Shown piece after piece: positions 57,169 through 64,000 of a DNA stretch of 64,000 bases. The notes beneath the pieces were generated by a model, which had not been told where the DNA came from, searched no databases, and saw nothing but the letters and a program-made list of their open reading frames with translations. The DNA is from Leptospira fainei serovar Hurstbridge str. BUT 6 (GTDB lineage: Bacteria; Spirochaetota; Leptospiria; Leptospirales; Leptospiraceae), in NCBI RefSeq assembly GCF_000306235.2, contig NZ_AKWZ02000001.1:62001-126000 (forward strand). The letters run 5' to 3'. Within the stretch, counting starts at the first letter, position 1, and every line of letters begins with the position of its first letter. Made by a program: the position numbers and the translations under genes.

Positions 57169-60100
57169 TTAGAACTTAGGAATGAGCTCCATCAGCTCAT
57201 CGAAATCCGGAAGGAATAGAAGAACCCCGAGCAAGTTATTTCCTTCATGGTTAAACTCGGTTAACATACTCAAAAATTTCGTACGTTCGGGTTTTACCGC
57301 ATCTAGAACCTCTAAAAAAGTACCTTCTACCAGCTCCGGGACGGCCGGCATGACGCTTACTTTCGCCTTATTAGAAATGGAATTTAGAACGGATGCGCAG
57401 ACTATATTCGATATTTCTGATAAAACGCTCTTAGTATCATCGTCGAGATTGTCGCCCGGAGAAACTGAGTCTAAAAGTTCTTTAGCAAGATTCTTCGCGT
57501 TCTCTCTGGAGAACATCATCAAAAGATTCCCGTTCAGATCTCCATTCATCCGAACTTTCATCCCGTAAAATTTATCGTCGGAAAATCTAATTTCGGAAGC
57601 CAAACCCTCTTTATCGTTCATTATAATTTCGGGAATAAAGAGATCCACATTTCGATTTAAAATTTGAGATAGGACCATTCCGGCGTTCATCATCCCGGTG
57701 TTAACGACTGCTTCGATTTTTTTAATCTGTTCTCTCGTTAAATTTCCGGTAAAATCCTTTGAATGCGAAACGGACATCATCCTCTGTTTTTTTTGTTCCA
57801 GAAATCCTTCGATAATATGTTCGGCTCTCTTCTTTTCCTCATCAGTGTTCACCGAATCCGAAATGAGTTCCGAGATATGAGATCTGTATTTGTCCTCCAT
57901 CACGGACTTAGGAGCGGGTGGAGTGGTTTTATCCATTACGGCTGTGTTCGAAACGGACGGGGCGGAAGGTTCCGCCGCTTTTCCTCCGTTGGGTAAAAGA
58001 CGGTCATCGCCGATATTGAGTTCGACCGAGAATGCGCCTTCTGTTTTTCCTGCGCCTTCCCGATGCAGATCGTCTTTCCCTGCGATGATCTTTTTGGAAT
58101 CATCTTCCTTTTTACGCTCGGTTTTCTTTCGTTTTGCCCTCTCGCGGGTCGTGATCTCGTGCAGCTTATGATTGTATACGTTCGTAGGATTGGATGTTTT
58201 TTGAATGTACATCTCTTCTTCAGTTTCGATCGTCCGAATCGTACTGATTCGCTTCATCGTCTCTAAATGATAACTAATATACCTTCCGGTTTCATCCAAA
58301 TAAGACGCAATTTCGACGAGACCGGGAATATCGAGGACCATAATAATAGTACCGTCTCCCATGATGGAAGCGCCGGTGAGTCCTTTGATATTTTTGAAAT
58401 TCTTCTCCAAGGATTTAATGACGGTCTCATGCTTTCCGACAAGTTCATCCACCATGAAGCCGAGTTTTCTTCCTTTGAATTGGACTATGACGACCGGGGA
58501 TTCTTCCCGATCCGTTTTATCCTGCAATCCGAGAATCCGATTCAATCGGTAGATCGGTAACACTTCCCCGCGAAGATTGATAATTTCGTTTCCTTCCAAC
58601 GTGGTGATTTGCTCGTTACTAACCTTGATAGTTTCGTTCACTTCGGATAATGGAAATGCGTAAACCTCTTCTTCCATCATGACCAAAATGGAGGGGATAA
58701 TCGCTAAAGCTTGCGGGAAGGAAAGTACGAAAGAAGTTCCCTGACCTTTCTGAGATTGGATTAAAATCTTACCCTTAAATTCCTGAATTAAATTATTTAC
58801 CACGTTCATTCCGACTCCGCGACCGGAGATGTCCGTAATCTTTTCCGCCGTAGAAAACCCCGGGGCGAAGATAAATTGATAAACGTCGTTTTCGGAAAGA
58901 GCTGCGGCATCCGTATCCGAGACCAAACCTTTTTCTACGGCCTTCTGGCGAATTCGTTCTACGTCGAGACCTTTCCCGTCGTCCCGAATTTCCACCATAA
59001 TATTACTGCCGCCTTGATAGGCGTTTAATTCTACGATTCCTAGTTCCGGTTTTCCGATACGTTTTCTTTCTTCCGGAGACTCGATCCCATGATCGACCGA
59101 ATTGCGGATGAGATGTAGAAGCGGCTCTCCTAACGCATCGATCACCTTCTTGTCCAGTTCCGTGGATTCTCCGTTGAGAATCAAATCCACTTTTTTTCCG
59201 GTCTCGAGCGACAAATCGCGTACAAGGCGAGAAAAGCGACGAAAGACCGTCGAGATCGGAACCATCCGGATATTCATAATTCCGGATTGCAGTTCTTTTG
59301 AAATTCGATTGATTAAATCGATTCGACCTTTGAGTTCGTTGAAGAGTTGATCCTCTCCGAAAGTTCTTAACAAGTCATCGTAGATTTTCTGGAATCCGGA
59401 ATTGGTGATAACCAATTCTCCCACGTTATTCATAAGTTGATCGAGTTTATCCGATGAAACTTTAATGCTCTTTAACGTGATTTTCGCATCGCCGGTTTTT
59501 TCCTCCTCATCTAATTGGAAAGAAGTGATAGCATTCGATTCGGCGCCATAACCGAGCTGAGAATTAGGATGAAATTCCTCTATCGTAAGGGTTTCGACCA
59601 TATCCACATTAGCGGCTTTGGTCAATTCATCCTGCGGTTTATGACTCAGGATAAGAATCGTTAGAACGGCGGCCTCCGTTCCTTTTTCCAAATCCTCTAA
59701 ATTAGGATTGGTTCGATAGATGGTTCCTATGGGTTTTAAATTTTGAAGAATAAGAGAATAGCGGAGTCCCTTCATCGGAGCATCCGATTTTAAGCCCACT
59801 TTGAGAATCCAGAAATTTCCTCCGTTAGCCCTGAGCATTTCTTCCAGTTCTTTCTGATCGTCCCCGTCAAGCTGCAGATACGAGGAATGCGATTGTTGAT
59901 TTTGTTCCGTCAAAGTGGTTGCCGCGGGCGAATCAGACTTAGCGTTAGATTCCTTGGCCGCCTCCGGGTCGTGCTCGTACGCTTCCAAGCGACGGATCAT
60001 ATCCGTATAGGGTGTGTCGACCTTCTTGCCTTGAGAAACATTCACGATTACGTTCTTAATAAGATCAAAGCATTGAAATAATAGATTTACGAGAGAAAGT

Positions 60101-60351
60101 TTTACGGCGAGTTTTCCGTCTCGAATACTTTGGAGAAGGTTCTCCATTTTATGAGCTAAATCCGATAGATTATATAACCCTACGAAAGCGGCAGAGCTTT
60201 TAAGAGAATGTGCAGCCCGAAATATATCGTTGATCGTGGCAGGGTCAGACTGGTCTTTCTCCAACTTCAATAAATTGGCATTTAGTTCTTCAATCTGGTC
60301 TTCCGATTCTTCCAGAAAGAGTTCGGTATATTCGCCTAATACTCCTGCCAC
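57169..60351 (-). CDS. cheA: Chemotaxis histidine kinase CheA fused to a CheC-like phosphatase domain
   Basis: This 1060-residue protein starts as a normal CheA. An HPt domain has AAHSLKSSAAF (His48), then a CheY-binding-like P2 (about 165-275), a P3 dimerisation domain (SSDKLDQLMNNVGELVITN), a P4 ATPase (HLIRNSVDHGIE, DDGKGLD, GRGVGMNVV) and a CheW-like P5 domain ending near 700. After a basic, low-complexity linker (about 715-860) comes a CheC/CheX-type domain to the C-terminus. Its second half holds S975-x3-E979-x2-N982-x22-P, which matches the phosphatase consensus exactly. The first half has lost the catalytic Glu. The start is GTG 60351, adjacent to the cheW stop, with GGAGG eight bases before. 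Confidence 0.9.
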   Translation of the reverse strand: MAGVLGEYTELFLEESEDQIEELNANLLKLEKDQSDPATINDIFRAAHSLKSSAAFVGLYNLSDLAHKMENLLQSIRDGKLAVKLSLVNLLFQCFDLIKNVIVNVSQGKKVDTPYTDMIRRLEAYEHDPEAAKESNAKSDSPAATTLTEQNQQSHSSYLQLDGDDQKELEEMLRANGGNFWILKVGLKSDAPMKGLRYSLILQNLKPIGTIYRTNPNLEDLEKGTEAAVLTILILSHKPQDELTKAANVDMVETLTIEEFHPNSQLGYGAESNAITSFQLDEEEKTGDAKITLKSIKVSSDKLDQLMNNVGELVITNSGFQKIYDDLLRTFGEDQLFNELKGRIDLINRISKELQSGIMNIRMVPISTVFRRFSRLVRDLSLETGKKVDLILNGESTELDKKVIDALGEPLLHLIRNSVDHGIESPEERKRIGKPELGIVELNAYQGGSNIMVEIRDDGKGLDVERIRQKAVEKGLVSDTDAAALSENDVYQFIFAPGFSTAEKITDISGRGVGMNVVNNLIQEFKGKILIQSQKGQGTSFVLSFPQALAIIPSILVMMEEEVYAFPLSEVNETIKVSNEQITTLEGNEIINLRGEVLPIYRLNRILGLQDKTDREESPVVIVQFKGRKLGFMVDELVGKHETVIKSLEKNFKNIKGLTGASIMGDGTIIMVLDIPGLVEIASYLDETGRYISYHLETMKRISTIRTIETEEEMYIQKTSNPTNVYNHKLHEITTRERAKRKKTERKKEDDSKKIIAGKDDLHREGAGKTEGAFSVELNIGDDRLLPNGGKAAEPSAPSVSNTAVMDKTTPPAPKSVMEDKYRSHISELISDSVNTDEEKKRAEHIIEGFLEQKKQRMMSVSHSKDFTGNLTREQIKKIEAVVNTGMMNAGMVLSQILNRNVDLFIPEIIMNDKEGLASEIRFSDDKFYGMKVRMNGDLNGNLLMMFSRENAKNLAKELLDSVSPGDNLDDDTKSVLSEISNIVCASVLNSISNKAKVSVMPAVPELVEGTFLEVLDAVKPERTKFLSMLTEFNHEGNNLLGVLLFLPDFDELMELIPKF

Positions 60352-60846
60352 TTAGTTTTCCTCCGCAGTGAAGTCGATTAGCTTGGAGAGATTCAAGTTA
60401 AGAACCAGGGTATCTTCATATTGGCTTACGGATTCGATCAATTCACTATAGCTCACGCTCAATTCCGCGCCGGCTTCGCTAATTTTATCCCTATGAATCT
60501 TGACTACTTGCTTTACGGAATCGACTAGTAAACCGCCTCGCTTTTCACCGTTAACGACTACGATAATTCTCGTGGAAGAAAGGACATCGCAAAATCCAAG
60601 ACCGAAAAGTTCCTTTAAATCCATGATCGGAATGATTTCACCGCGCAGGTTAATCACTCCGAGAATGAAACCCTCCACGTTTGGAATACGGGTGATAGGA
60701 ACCGGTTTTAAGATTTCATGAATGTGCAGGATATCGATTCCGAAAAGCTCTTTATCCACTTCGAAGGTCAAGAATTCCTTCAACCCTTCTACTTCTTTAC
60801 CGGTTTGATCGTCTTCTGCGGGATTCAATTTTTCAATAGCTCTCAC
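60352..60846 (-). CDS. cheW: Chemotaxis coupling protein CheW
   Basis: The CheW domain contains FLTFEVDKELFGIDILHIHEIL, ITRIPNVEGFILGVINLRGEIIPIMDL and GLLVDSVKQVVKI. It links receptors to CheA. I chose GTG 60846 because GGAGG lies four bases before it, giving 164 residues (VRAIEKLNPAE start). An in-frame reading from ATG 60924 would add 26 residues of poor character. The 115-bp gap upstream to the cyclo-ligase gene holds an imperfect stem-loop but no terminator. Confidence 0.94.
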   Translation of the reverse strand: MRAIEKLNPAEDDQTGKEVEGLKEFLTFEVDKELFGIDILHIHEILKPVPITRIPNVEGFILGVINLRGEIIPIMDLKELFGLGFCDVLSSTRIIVVVNGEKRGGLLVDSVKQVVKIHRDKISEAGAELSVSYSELIESVSQYEDTLVLNLNLSKLIDFTAEEN

Positions 60847-60961
60847 CGGTCCTCCACGTAGGTAAAATTCCCGAAAAAAGGAAAAGCTCCTTTCGGGGGT
60901 TATTTGACGGCTCCCGTAATACAATCGGATTCGGGAAGCGCGGAATTCTCAGATTTTCAGT

Positions 60962-61549
60962 TTATCGGACTGAATTTTCATCGCTTTTCTTTGGAAAGCA
61001 ATGGTTTTTTTTCTCAGTCAGAATCGTTCCGACGCGAATGTCGTGCCGTTCCGCTAAAAAATCGCAGGGAAATAGAGACTCGAACGTTAGACCGATCAGA
61101 TTTTCTTTGGGAACCCCGGAAAGTGCACGATCATAAAATCCCTTACCCCTACCCAACCGAGCTCCCTCAAAAGACCAAGCCAGGGCAGGCACTAGGATCA
61201 AATCGGCCTCTTTCGGCGAAATTTTTTCTTTCCCGATAGGCTCAGGCATGCTAAAAGCTCCGGTTTCGAATCGTTCGGGTTTTATGAATGCCAAATCCTG
61301 ATTTTGGACTTTAGGGAAAAAGAAATATACGTTTTGTTCGCTTATCAATGGAGATTCTTCGAACGGAAACGGATCGATTTCGTATTCGTCCGCGACAAAC
61401 GCGATTATCCTGAGAGAAGTTCTATTTCCCAAAAAGGAAATAATAATTTCTCGCAACCGTTCTCGGATCTGATTTTCTTTTTTCGTTCGATCAGGGAGAC
61501 GCAGAATAGAGTCTTTACTGATCTTTCTCGCTTCCGGCTTTGACAGCAA
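60962..61549 (-). CDS. 5-Formyltetrahydrofolate cyclo-ligase
   Basis: The 195-residue protein has the family signature GARLGRGKGFYDRAL (about 133-147) and an N-terminal LSKPEARKISKDSILRL helix like that of the ygfA/fau/MTHFS family. It turns 5-formyl-THF to 5,10-methenyl-THF with ATP. The start is TTG 61549 with GGGGA upstream, directly after the zapA stop. The zapA-cyclo-ligase order is conserved in many bacteria, often with 6S RNA between; there is no room for it here. Confidence 0.9.
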   Translation of the reverse strand: MLSKPEARKISKDSILRLPDRTKKENQIRERLREIIISFLGNRTSLRIIAFVADEYEIDPFPFEESPLISEQNVYFFFPKVQNQDLAFIKPERFETGAFSMPEPIGKEKISPKEADLILVPALAWSFEGARLGRGKGFYDRALSGVPKENLIGLTFESLFPCDFLAERHDIRVGTILTEKKNHCFPKKSDENSVR

Positions 61550-61550
61550 A

Positions 61551-61853
61551 TTAAAGGTCCCCTATGAGACCTTCTTCCAAAAGGGTAATCAATTTTCGCG
61601 TTTTCTCTTCCGCTTCGGGAGAGGACGGCCCTGAAGAAGAAGGTTGGGCATTTCTCAATTGTTCTAATTCGTCCGCAAAATTCAAAGCCGCCAAGACTGC
61701 CAACTTCAGCTTCGAGGAAGACGGCATTCCCAAGCTTAATTCCCGGATTTTACGATCAACGACCTCGGCTAATTGTTTGATATATTCCGGATCCGCATCC
61801 CCGACGATCGTATAATCGTCTCCTAAGATGCGTGTCGTAATCTTTTCGCTCAT
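61551..61853 (-). CDS. zapA: Cell division protein ZapA
   Basis: The 100-residue protein begins with the ZapA domain (TTRILGDDYTIVGDADPEYIKQLAEVVDRKIRELS), followed by LAVLAALNFADELEQL and a charged C-terminal helix. ZapA bundles FtsZ filaments. It lies 2 bp after the coiled-coil gene and 1 bp before the cyclo-ligase start. Confidence 0.9.
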   Translation of the reverse strand: MSEKITTRILGDDYTIVGDADPEYIKQLAEVVDRKIRELSLGMPSSSKLKLAVLAALNFADELEQLRNAQPSSSGPSSPEAEEKTRKLITLLEEGLIGDL

Positions 61854-61855
61854 TG

Positions 61856-62599
61856 CTATGGCTTAGTGTCTTTATGATCTTTGTGATCTTTCGGTTCGTC
61901 TTCGATAACCAAAAAATCATCGTCTTCATCCGCGTCGAATACGCTGATTGCGTCGTCATCATCTTCAATGATAATATCATCATCGTCTGCGGATACCGGA
62001 CTAAAATCGTCGATCGGCTCGTCGGTAATGATGATTTCATCATCTCCGCCCGAGCTATCTTCCGAAGATTCTGAAATTACCGCGATATCATCGTCTTCGT
62101 CGTCCAGAAGGATAATTTCATCGTCTTCGTTAAAATCCTCTTCGGTGGAATCGGCAACCATAGAAGGAATCGGCATCGAACTAGCGGACGGAGTTACGGA
62201 ACCTCCGGCAAAAGCAGCGGCCGCCGGTGCAGAACTAGCTGATGGAGGAGGTGCGCTAGCTGCAGGCGATGAAGATGGGGAGACGTTGGAACTTGATGCA
62301 CTGGCAGGCGATGTCGGCAAACCATCCAAGCGTCCGAGAAGCTGATTGATCTTCCCTTCGAGAGCTCGCTCCCTCTCTTTCATTTCCTCGAGTTCTTTCG
62401 TAGTCTTTTGGAGTTGCTCGCGAACTGAAGCGAGTTCTTTCTCTTTTTCCTCCATGGCCAGTTTCATCTGGTCATTTTCCGCGCGGAGAGTTTCATTTTC
62501 CGATTCTAGCCGGCCGTTTTCGGCCCGGAGATCGCTAATCAGTTCGAGAGCTTTAATGACCTTACTTTCGAGTTCTTCGATGGTCTCCATTGTTAGCAT
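61856..62599 (-). CDS. Coiled-coil protein with Ala/Ser/Pro linker and acidic repeat tail
   Basis: The 247-residue protein has no recognised family. Residues 4-92 form a long leucine-zipper coiled coil rich in Glu/Lys (ELESKVIKALELISDLRAENGRL). Residues 95-150 are an Ala/Ser/Pro linker, and the last 95 residues are a very acidic tail with repeated DDEIIL/DDDIIIEDD units and a final KDHKDHKDTKP. It resembles ZapB-type division coiled coils only in its coiled coil. It lies just before zapA and ends 2 bp from it, so a role with ZapA/FtsZ is suggested (inference). GAGG lies about eight bases before the ATG. Confidence 0.75.
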   Translation of the reverse strand: MLTMETIEELESKVIKALELISDLRAENGRLESENETLRAENDQMKLAMEEKEKELASVREQLQKTTKELEEMKERERALEGKINQLLGRLDGLPTSPASASSSNVSPSSSPAASAPPPSASSAPAAAAFAGGSVTPSASSMPIPSMVADSTEEDFNEDDEIILLDDEDDDIAVISESSEDSSGGDDEIIITDEPIDDFSPVSADDDDIIIEDDDDAISVFDADEDDDFLVIEDEPKDHKDHKDTKP

Positions 62600-62744
62600 A
62601 CTGAGAACCTCATCCTTCCGGTACGTGATTTTTAATAGGACGCATAAAGATCATTCGTAAAAACGACCTGAATCTTTTTGGACCGCCAATTCGGCGAAAT
62701 CCATCCTATTTTTCTATTTTCGGCAAAAGAGAAAAACCTTTTTT

Positions 62745-62788
62745 TAGAAAAACAAAGAGAGCCCAGAAAGAATCCGGGCTCTTTTTTG
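62745..62788 (-). terminator. Terminator after rplT
   Basis: AGAGCCC (62758-62764) and GGGCTCT (62776-62782) form a 7-bp stem with an 11-base loop. On the minus strand it is followed by CTTTGTTTTTC. It lies about 85 bp after the rplT stop. The remaining 140 bases up to the coiled-coil gene have no other recognised signal. Confidence 0.65.
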
Positions 62789-62867
62789 ATTTCCTACCAA
62801 AAAATAAGGTTTTTCGGTGTTTCCAAACTCCTCTTTGAGTAGGAGAAAGAAAATTCGATGATTTGAA

Positions 62868-63221
62868 TTAACCGGCTACTTTGATTTTTTCGACCAGAGC
62901 GTTGAAAGTCTCTTTATCGTTAAATGCAAGTTCGGCTAAGGCTTTTCTATCTAAATCGATGCTAGCTTTTTTCAAACCGTACATGAATTGAGAATAGGAA
63001 AGGCCAGCTTCCCGCGCAGCAGCATTAATACGGATAATCCACAACTTGCGGAAATCACGTTTTTTAGCGCGACGGTCGCGATAAGCCCACTGACCGGCTT
63101 TCATTACGGCAGATTTAGCTGTTCTATAAAGTTTAGAACGTGCGCCTCTAAATCCTTTTGCTTGCTTCAGGATTTTTTTGCGACGGTTCTTATGAATGGT
63201 TCCGTTTGTAGCTCTTGGCAT
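62868..63221 (-). CDS. rplT: 50S ribosomal protein L20
   Basis: The 117-residue basic protein has the L20 pattern: [47 protein letters not shown] and [25 protein letters not shown]. It is a primary assembly protein of the 50S subunit. The ATG shares one base with the rpmI stop (TAATG), with GGAG eight bases before. Confidence 0.97.
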   Translation of the reverse strand: MPRATNGTIHKNRRKKILKQAKGFRGARSKLYRTAKSAVMKAGQWAYRDRRAKKRDFRKLWIIRINAAAREAGLSYSQFMYGLKKASIDLDRKALAELAFNDKETFNALVEKIKVAG

Positions 63222-63424
63222 TAGCGCACTCCGTAAGGCATTAGTCTAACGATTGATTTCCAATCGGCATCCACGACCAAAGTCATTCCCCGGAGACGGC
63301 GGCGTCTCTTAGGTCCTTTTTTGGTAAGAATGTGACGGGTATTCATGCTCTTCCGTTTTATCTTATTATTTTTGGAAAACTTGAACCGTTTTGCTGCGGC
63401 CCTGTTTGTCTTCAGCTTGGGCAT
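63221..63424 (-). CDS. rpmI: 50S ribosomal protein L35
   Basis: The 67-residue protein begins [20 protein letters not shown] and includes [16 protein letters not shown], both typical of L35. It lies between infC and rplT in the usual order. Confidence 0.97.
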   Translation of the reverse strand: MPKLKTNRAAAKRFKFSKNNKIKRKSMNTRHILTKKGPKRRRRLRGMTLVVDADWKSIVRLMPYGVR

Positions 63425-63458
63425 TTTCCTACCTCAATAACTCCTAAGTTCCTGCTCA

Positions 63459-64000
63459 CTATTTCGCGACAGCGGGGGTGATCACAACGACGATTTGCCG
63501 TCCGTCTAACACCGGTTCCCGTTCAGGCGTACCATGACCTTTTAAGTCTTCAACCATTCGATTGACTACGTTCATCCCTAATTCCGAGTGCATCATTTCT
63601 CGACCCCGGAAGCGGAGGCTCACTTTAACCTTATCCCCTTTTTGAAGGAACTCGACTGCGTGGCGCTTTTTAATCTCATAATCATGCTGATCGATCCGAG
63701 GACGGATCTTCACTTCTTTTACATTAATTACGTGTTGCTTCTTCTTCGCTTCTTTGCTTTTTTTAAGTAGCTCGAACTTATACTTACCGTAGTCAATCAG
63801 CTTGCAAACGTGAATTTCCTGGTCTCCAGATACTTCTACCAAGTCCAGGTTTTCTTCCTTCGCCTTCCGGAGCGCTTCTTCAAAGCCGACGATCATAACA
63901 CCGTCATCTGTGACCAATCTTACTTGGGCAACCCCAGTAATTTTTTCATTAATTCTATGGCTAAACAGTTTATCCGTGGGTTTAGGTTGGGGCTTCCTCT
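63459..64000 (-). CDS. infC: Translation initiation factor IF-3, 5' end outside the window
   Basis: The visible 180 codons hold the IF-3 N-terminal domain ([20 protein letters not shown]) and the C-terminal domain ([40 protein letters not shown]). The frame stays open to the right edge (residues read back as [11 protein letters not shown]), so the start is not in the window; the TTG at 63917 is an internal codon. IF-3 prevents premature joining of subunits and monitors the start codon. It heads infC-rpmI-rplT. Its upstream neighbour is usually thrS. Confidence 0.95.
   Translation of the reverse strand, partial: RKPQPKPTDKLFSHRINEKITGVAQVRLVTDDGVMIVGFEEALRKAKEENLDLVEVSGDQEIHVCKLIDYGKYKFELLKKSKEAKKKQHVINVKEVKIRPRIDQHDYEIKKRHAVEFLQKGDKVKVSLRFRGREMMHSELGMNVVNRMVEDLKGHGTPEREPVLDGRQIVVVITPAVAK

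Noticed and set aside
60847..60924. 26-codon extension of CheW
   Set aside because: GTG 60846 has GGAGG at ideal distance; the extension has no CheW similarity.
61549..61553. 6S RNA expected between zapA and the cyclo-ligase gene
   Set aside because: The genes are one base apart, so no RNA gene fits. It may be elsewhere in the genome.
62000..62150. Repetitive GAT/ATC-rich DNA looking like a tandem repeat
   Set aside because: It encodes the acidic Asp/Glu tail of the coiled-coil protein; the repetition comes from codon usage for Asp and Ile, and no regular unit with fixed length was found.

Overview
The window is chromosomal DNA from a spirochaete of the genus Leptospira. Evidence for this includes two adjacent periplasmic-flagellum sheath genes of the FlaA1/FlaA2 type, a GreA with a very long N-terminal extension (926 aa), loose spirochaetal lipoboxes, a PUR-domain nucleic-acid-binding protein, and a chemotaxis cluster embedded in housekeeping genes. 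Base composition looks clearly richer in G+C than the L. interrogans group, which would fit an intermediate (P2) or saprophytic species; the species cannot be fixed from this window alone. No tRNA, rRNA, insertion sequence, prophage or CRISPR array was seen. The gene content is dense and mostly on the minus strand.

Layout. 1-5.5 kb: the start of a STAS protein leaving the window, then a plus-strand trio (GT2 glycosyltransferase, polytopic GT-C-like protein, membrane PAS histidine kinase). 5.5-20.5 kb, all minus: fatty-acid-hydroxylase-like enzyme, membrane AraC regulator, SDR protein, purB, a divergent kinase-fold protein, an oligopeptide-binding lipoprotein, the (p)ppGpp enzyme Rel with nadC, a LysM lipoprotein, a STAS antagonist, tgt with a Fur-family regulator, and an LptE-like lipoprotein. 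20.5-31.8 kb: an M23 peptidase on plus, then greA, flaA1, flaA2, a PUR protein, two exported or membrane unknowns, radA and an RNase D-like exonuclease on minus. 32-36.4 kb, plus: GH36 alpha-galactosidase, a small lipoprotein and a DUF4105-type protein. 36.4-40.8 kb: a minus operon (HDAC-like deacetylase, unknown protein, REC-PP2C phosphatase) divergent from pyk.

40.8-47.2 kb, minus: mscS, aroB, NUDIX, rnc, acpP, fabG, plsX, rpmF, i.e. the conserved lipid-synthesis/rnc block. 47.2-55.7 kb, minus: the aromatic supraoperon scpA-scpB-pheA-tyrA-aroA-cmk-rpsA-TPR-hisG. 55.7-60.9 kb, minus: cheW-cheA-cheB-cheY, in which CheA carries a C-terminal CheC-like phosphatase domain. 60.9-64 kb, minus: infC-rpmI-rplT and then coiled-coil protein-zapA-5-FTHF cyclo-ligase.

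Most notable observations: the CheA-CheC fusion; a kinase-fold orphan with recognisable catalytic residues; a CarD/RID-like segment inside the N-terminal extension of GreA; a sigma-28-type promoter exactly placed before the PUR-flaA2-flaA1 operon; and the deacetylase/unknown/REC-PP2C operon, which together with two STAS proteins suggests partner-switching control. Functions come from motif recognition by eye, without database searches.
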